A DNA stretch of 5,695 nucleotides. It comes from Candidatus Woesearchaeota archaeon (lineage in GTDB: Archaea > Nanobdellota > Nanobdellia > Woesearchaeales > JAUUYB01). This document shows, in pieces, positions 4,771 to 5,695 of this stretch. The stretch covers positions 1 to 5,695 of the forward strand of contig JAUUYB010000080.1 of NCBI GenBank assembly GCA_030590605.1, read 5' to 3'. The translations under genes were made by a program, and so were the position numbers. Under the pieces are notes generated by a model. It worked only from the letters and a program-made list of their open reading frames with translations. It did not search any database and was not told the origin of the DNA. Positions within the stretch are counted from its first letter, which is position 1. Each line of letters starts with the position of its first letter.

Positions 4771-5695
4771 GAGGAATGAAAGGACTATGAGAGGCAGGAT
4801 GAACATGAGATTATAGATGAGGATGTATGGCATGACAGATGCTAGAGTCCTTCCTTCTCCTTTCAGGACTTCTATGACTGCGAGATAGATAGGGACAGAG
4901 CAAGGCGCTTCCAGGATGGCGACAGATGTGCCCAGCAGGAATGCGGAAGGGACAGATGCTTTCGTGATAAGTCTCTTGAGATATCTTTTCGTCATCTTAG
5001 GGATCCCAAGAGATACACCTTTTCCGTACCAGAAGAAATCCTTGATGTTGATCAGGCCTGCGATGATAGAGATCACTATGACTGCATATTTTATGAAGGT
5101 AGGGAAACCGAGCTCGATTGAGAGCAGGAAGTAGAGGATGCCCAGCGAGATGTTCGTTGCGACGAGCGAGATGATGTAGGTCAGGGTGATCTTCAAGAGC
5201 TTCTTCCTGCTTCCAGAGATCTGCTGAAGGAAGACCATAACGAAGATGAGGATGATGAATGCGCATGGATTCACGCCGTCGCCAAGTCCTGCAAAAATGA
5301 TTATCGGCATCACAGACGTCCATTTCAGGTCAGCCATGCCGGGGATGAGGGGATCGCCGTTTGGGTGGGTGAGGTTCCCTTCACTCTTGTGGCATGTCAT
5401 GCCGCCAAGCGGGCAGATCTTATCATCGCTCTCTATTCCTTTTTTTATTTCATCTTCCAGGTTATCCCTGATCTGTGTCTCTCCTACTAATATGACATCG
5501 TTGATCCCTATAAGAGGGATACTTTTCCCGTCATATCCTCTTGTCTGGCAGAGCTGGTTATAGAGCTTGATGTTCTCTGGGCTCGAGACATCATATCTTG
5601 TAAAGTGGATGTTTTCCTGATAACGTTCTTCTAGTTCGGTTATGAGCGGTGAAATGGCCTTGCAGTGGCTGCAGGTCGTCGAGTAGAAGTAGACT
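4645..5695 (-). CDS. Thioredoxin-CcdA fusion membrane protein (partial, 5' end outside the window)
   Basis: The frame is open from the right window edge to TAA 4645, giving 349 visible residues. The N-terminal part is a thioredoxin-like domain: YSTTCSHC (CxxC cysteines at codons 5671-5673 and 5662-5664) and the cis-proline loop SIPLIG. A linker with two cysteines six residues apart (CPLGGMTC) follows. The C-terminal 220 residues are a six-helix CcdA/DsbD-type transmembrane domain, with the paired redox cysteines in GVNPCAF (first helix, codon 5263-5265) and EAPCSVPIY (fourth helix, codon 4900-4902). CcdA domains carry reducing equivalents from cytoplasmic thioredoxin across the membrane; the fused thioredoxin domain is the likely outer-face partner. 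The ATG at 5398-5400 is internal, because starting there would remove the thioredoxin domain. Any signal peptide lies beyond the window. Its last forty codons are duplicated at 4059-4183. Confidence 0.92.
   Translation of the reverse strand, partial: VYFYSTTCSHCKAISPLITELEERYQENIHFTRYDVSSPENIKLYNQLCQTRGYDGKSIPLIGINDVILVGETQIRDNLEDEIKKGIESDDKICPLGGMTCHKSEGNLTHPNGDPLIPGMADLKWTSVMPIIIFAGLGDGVNPCAFIILIFVMVFLQQISGSRKKLLKITLTYIISLVATNISLGILYFLLSIELGFPTFIKYAVIVISIIAGLINIKDFFWYGKGVSLGIPKMTKRYLKRLITKASVPSAFLLGTSVAILEAPCSVPIYLAVIEVLKGEGRTLASVMPYILIYNLMFILPLIVLSFLVYFGYKAKAFEDQSVGSKRYMKLMIGLILLALATALLMGWL

Noticed and set aside
5398..5400. ATG as the start of the CcdA-like gene
   Set aside because: The same frame stays open to the window edge and encodes a clear thioredoxin domain with CSHC and a cis-proline loop, so the ATG is internal.
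5246..5563. 105-codon plus-strand frame opposite the thioredoxin-CcdA gene
   Set aside because: It is antisense to the linker and first membrane helix of a well-supported protein.
1..5695. tRNA, rRNA, CRISPR array, insertion sequence or attachment site
   Set aside because: None seen on either strand. The only sizeable repeat is the duplicated CcdA tail, which has no transposase, terminal inverted repeats or regular spacers.

Overview
The window looks archaeal. Short AT-rich TATA-like elements sit about 25-30 bases before likely transcription starts. One gene seems to be leaderless. Translation-initiation signals include the GGTGATC form of Shine-Dalgarno, stop/start overlaps are tight, and AGA/AGG arginine and ATA isoleucine codons are common. 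The small lipoprotein resembles secreted domains I associate with DPANN-type archaea (Woesearchaeota and relatives). That placement is an impression from pattern, not a database result.

Layout: positions 50-2896 hold a four-gene minus-strand operon. In transcription order it encodes a heterodisulfide-reductase-type cysteine-rich (CCG) protein, a short GlcD-like FAD dehydrogenase, a two-cluster [4Fe-4S] ferredoxin-like protein and a membrane-anchored DsbA-like thiol oxidoreductase. The first three are linked by a 4-base and a 1-base overlap, and dsbA starts two bases after the ferredoxin stop. Together the CCG and ferredoxin proteins equal one GlcF/HdrD-type subunit, split in two with the flavoprotein gene between the halves. 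Positions 2897-3052 are an AT-rich divergent promoter region. Positions 3053-4036 (plus strand) encode an unassigned nucleotidyltransferase-fold protein. Positions 4059-5695 (minus strand) hold a membrane protein with an N-terminal thioredoxin domain fused to a CcdA-type domain (5' end beyond the window), then a small lipoprotein, then a second copy of the CcdA C-terminal tail.

Common theme: three proteins carry CxxC or CcdA-type redox cysteines for extracytoplasmic thiol-disulfide exchange (DsbA-like; thioredoxin plus CcdA in one chain). Next to them is an operon that should oxidise a 2-hydroxyacid and pass electrons through FeS centres of a type known to reduce disulfides or quinone. A functional link between these is inference.

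The most unusual structure is at 4059-4562. The lipoprotein ORF ends in TAG and is followed, in the same frame, by 44 open codons that duplicate the end of the neighbouring CcdA gene (74 bases identical). Outside the identical tract nearly all differences are synonymous, so the tail has a coding history. It may be a paralogue remnant repaired by gene conversion, or a tail reached by amber readthrough.
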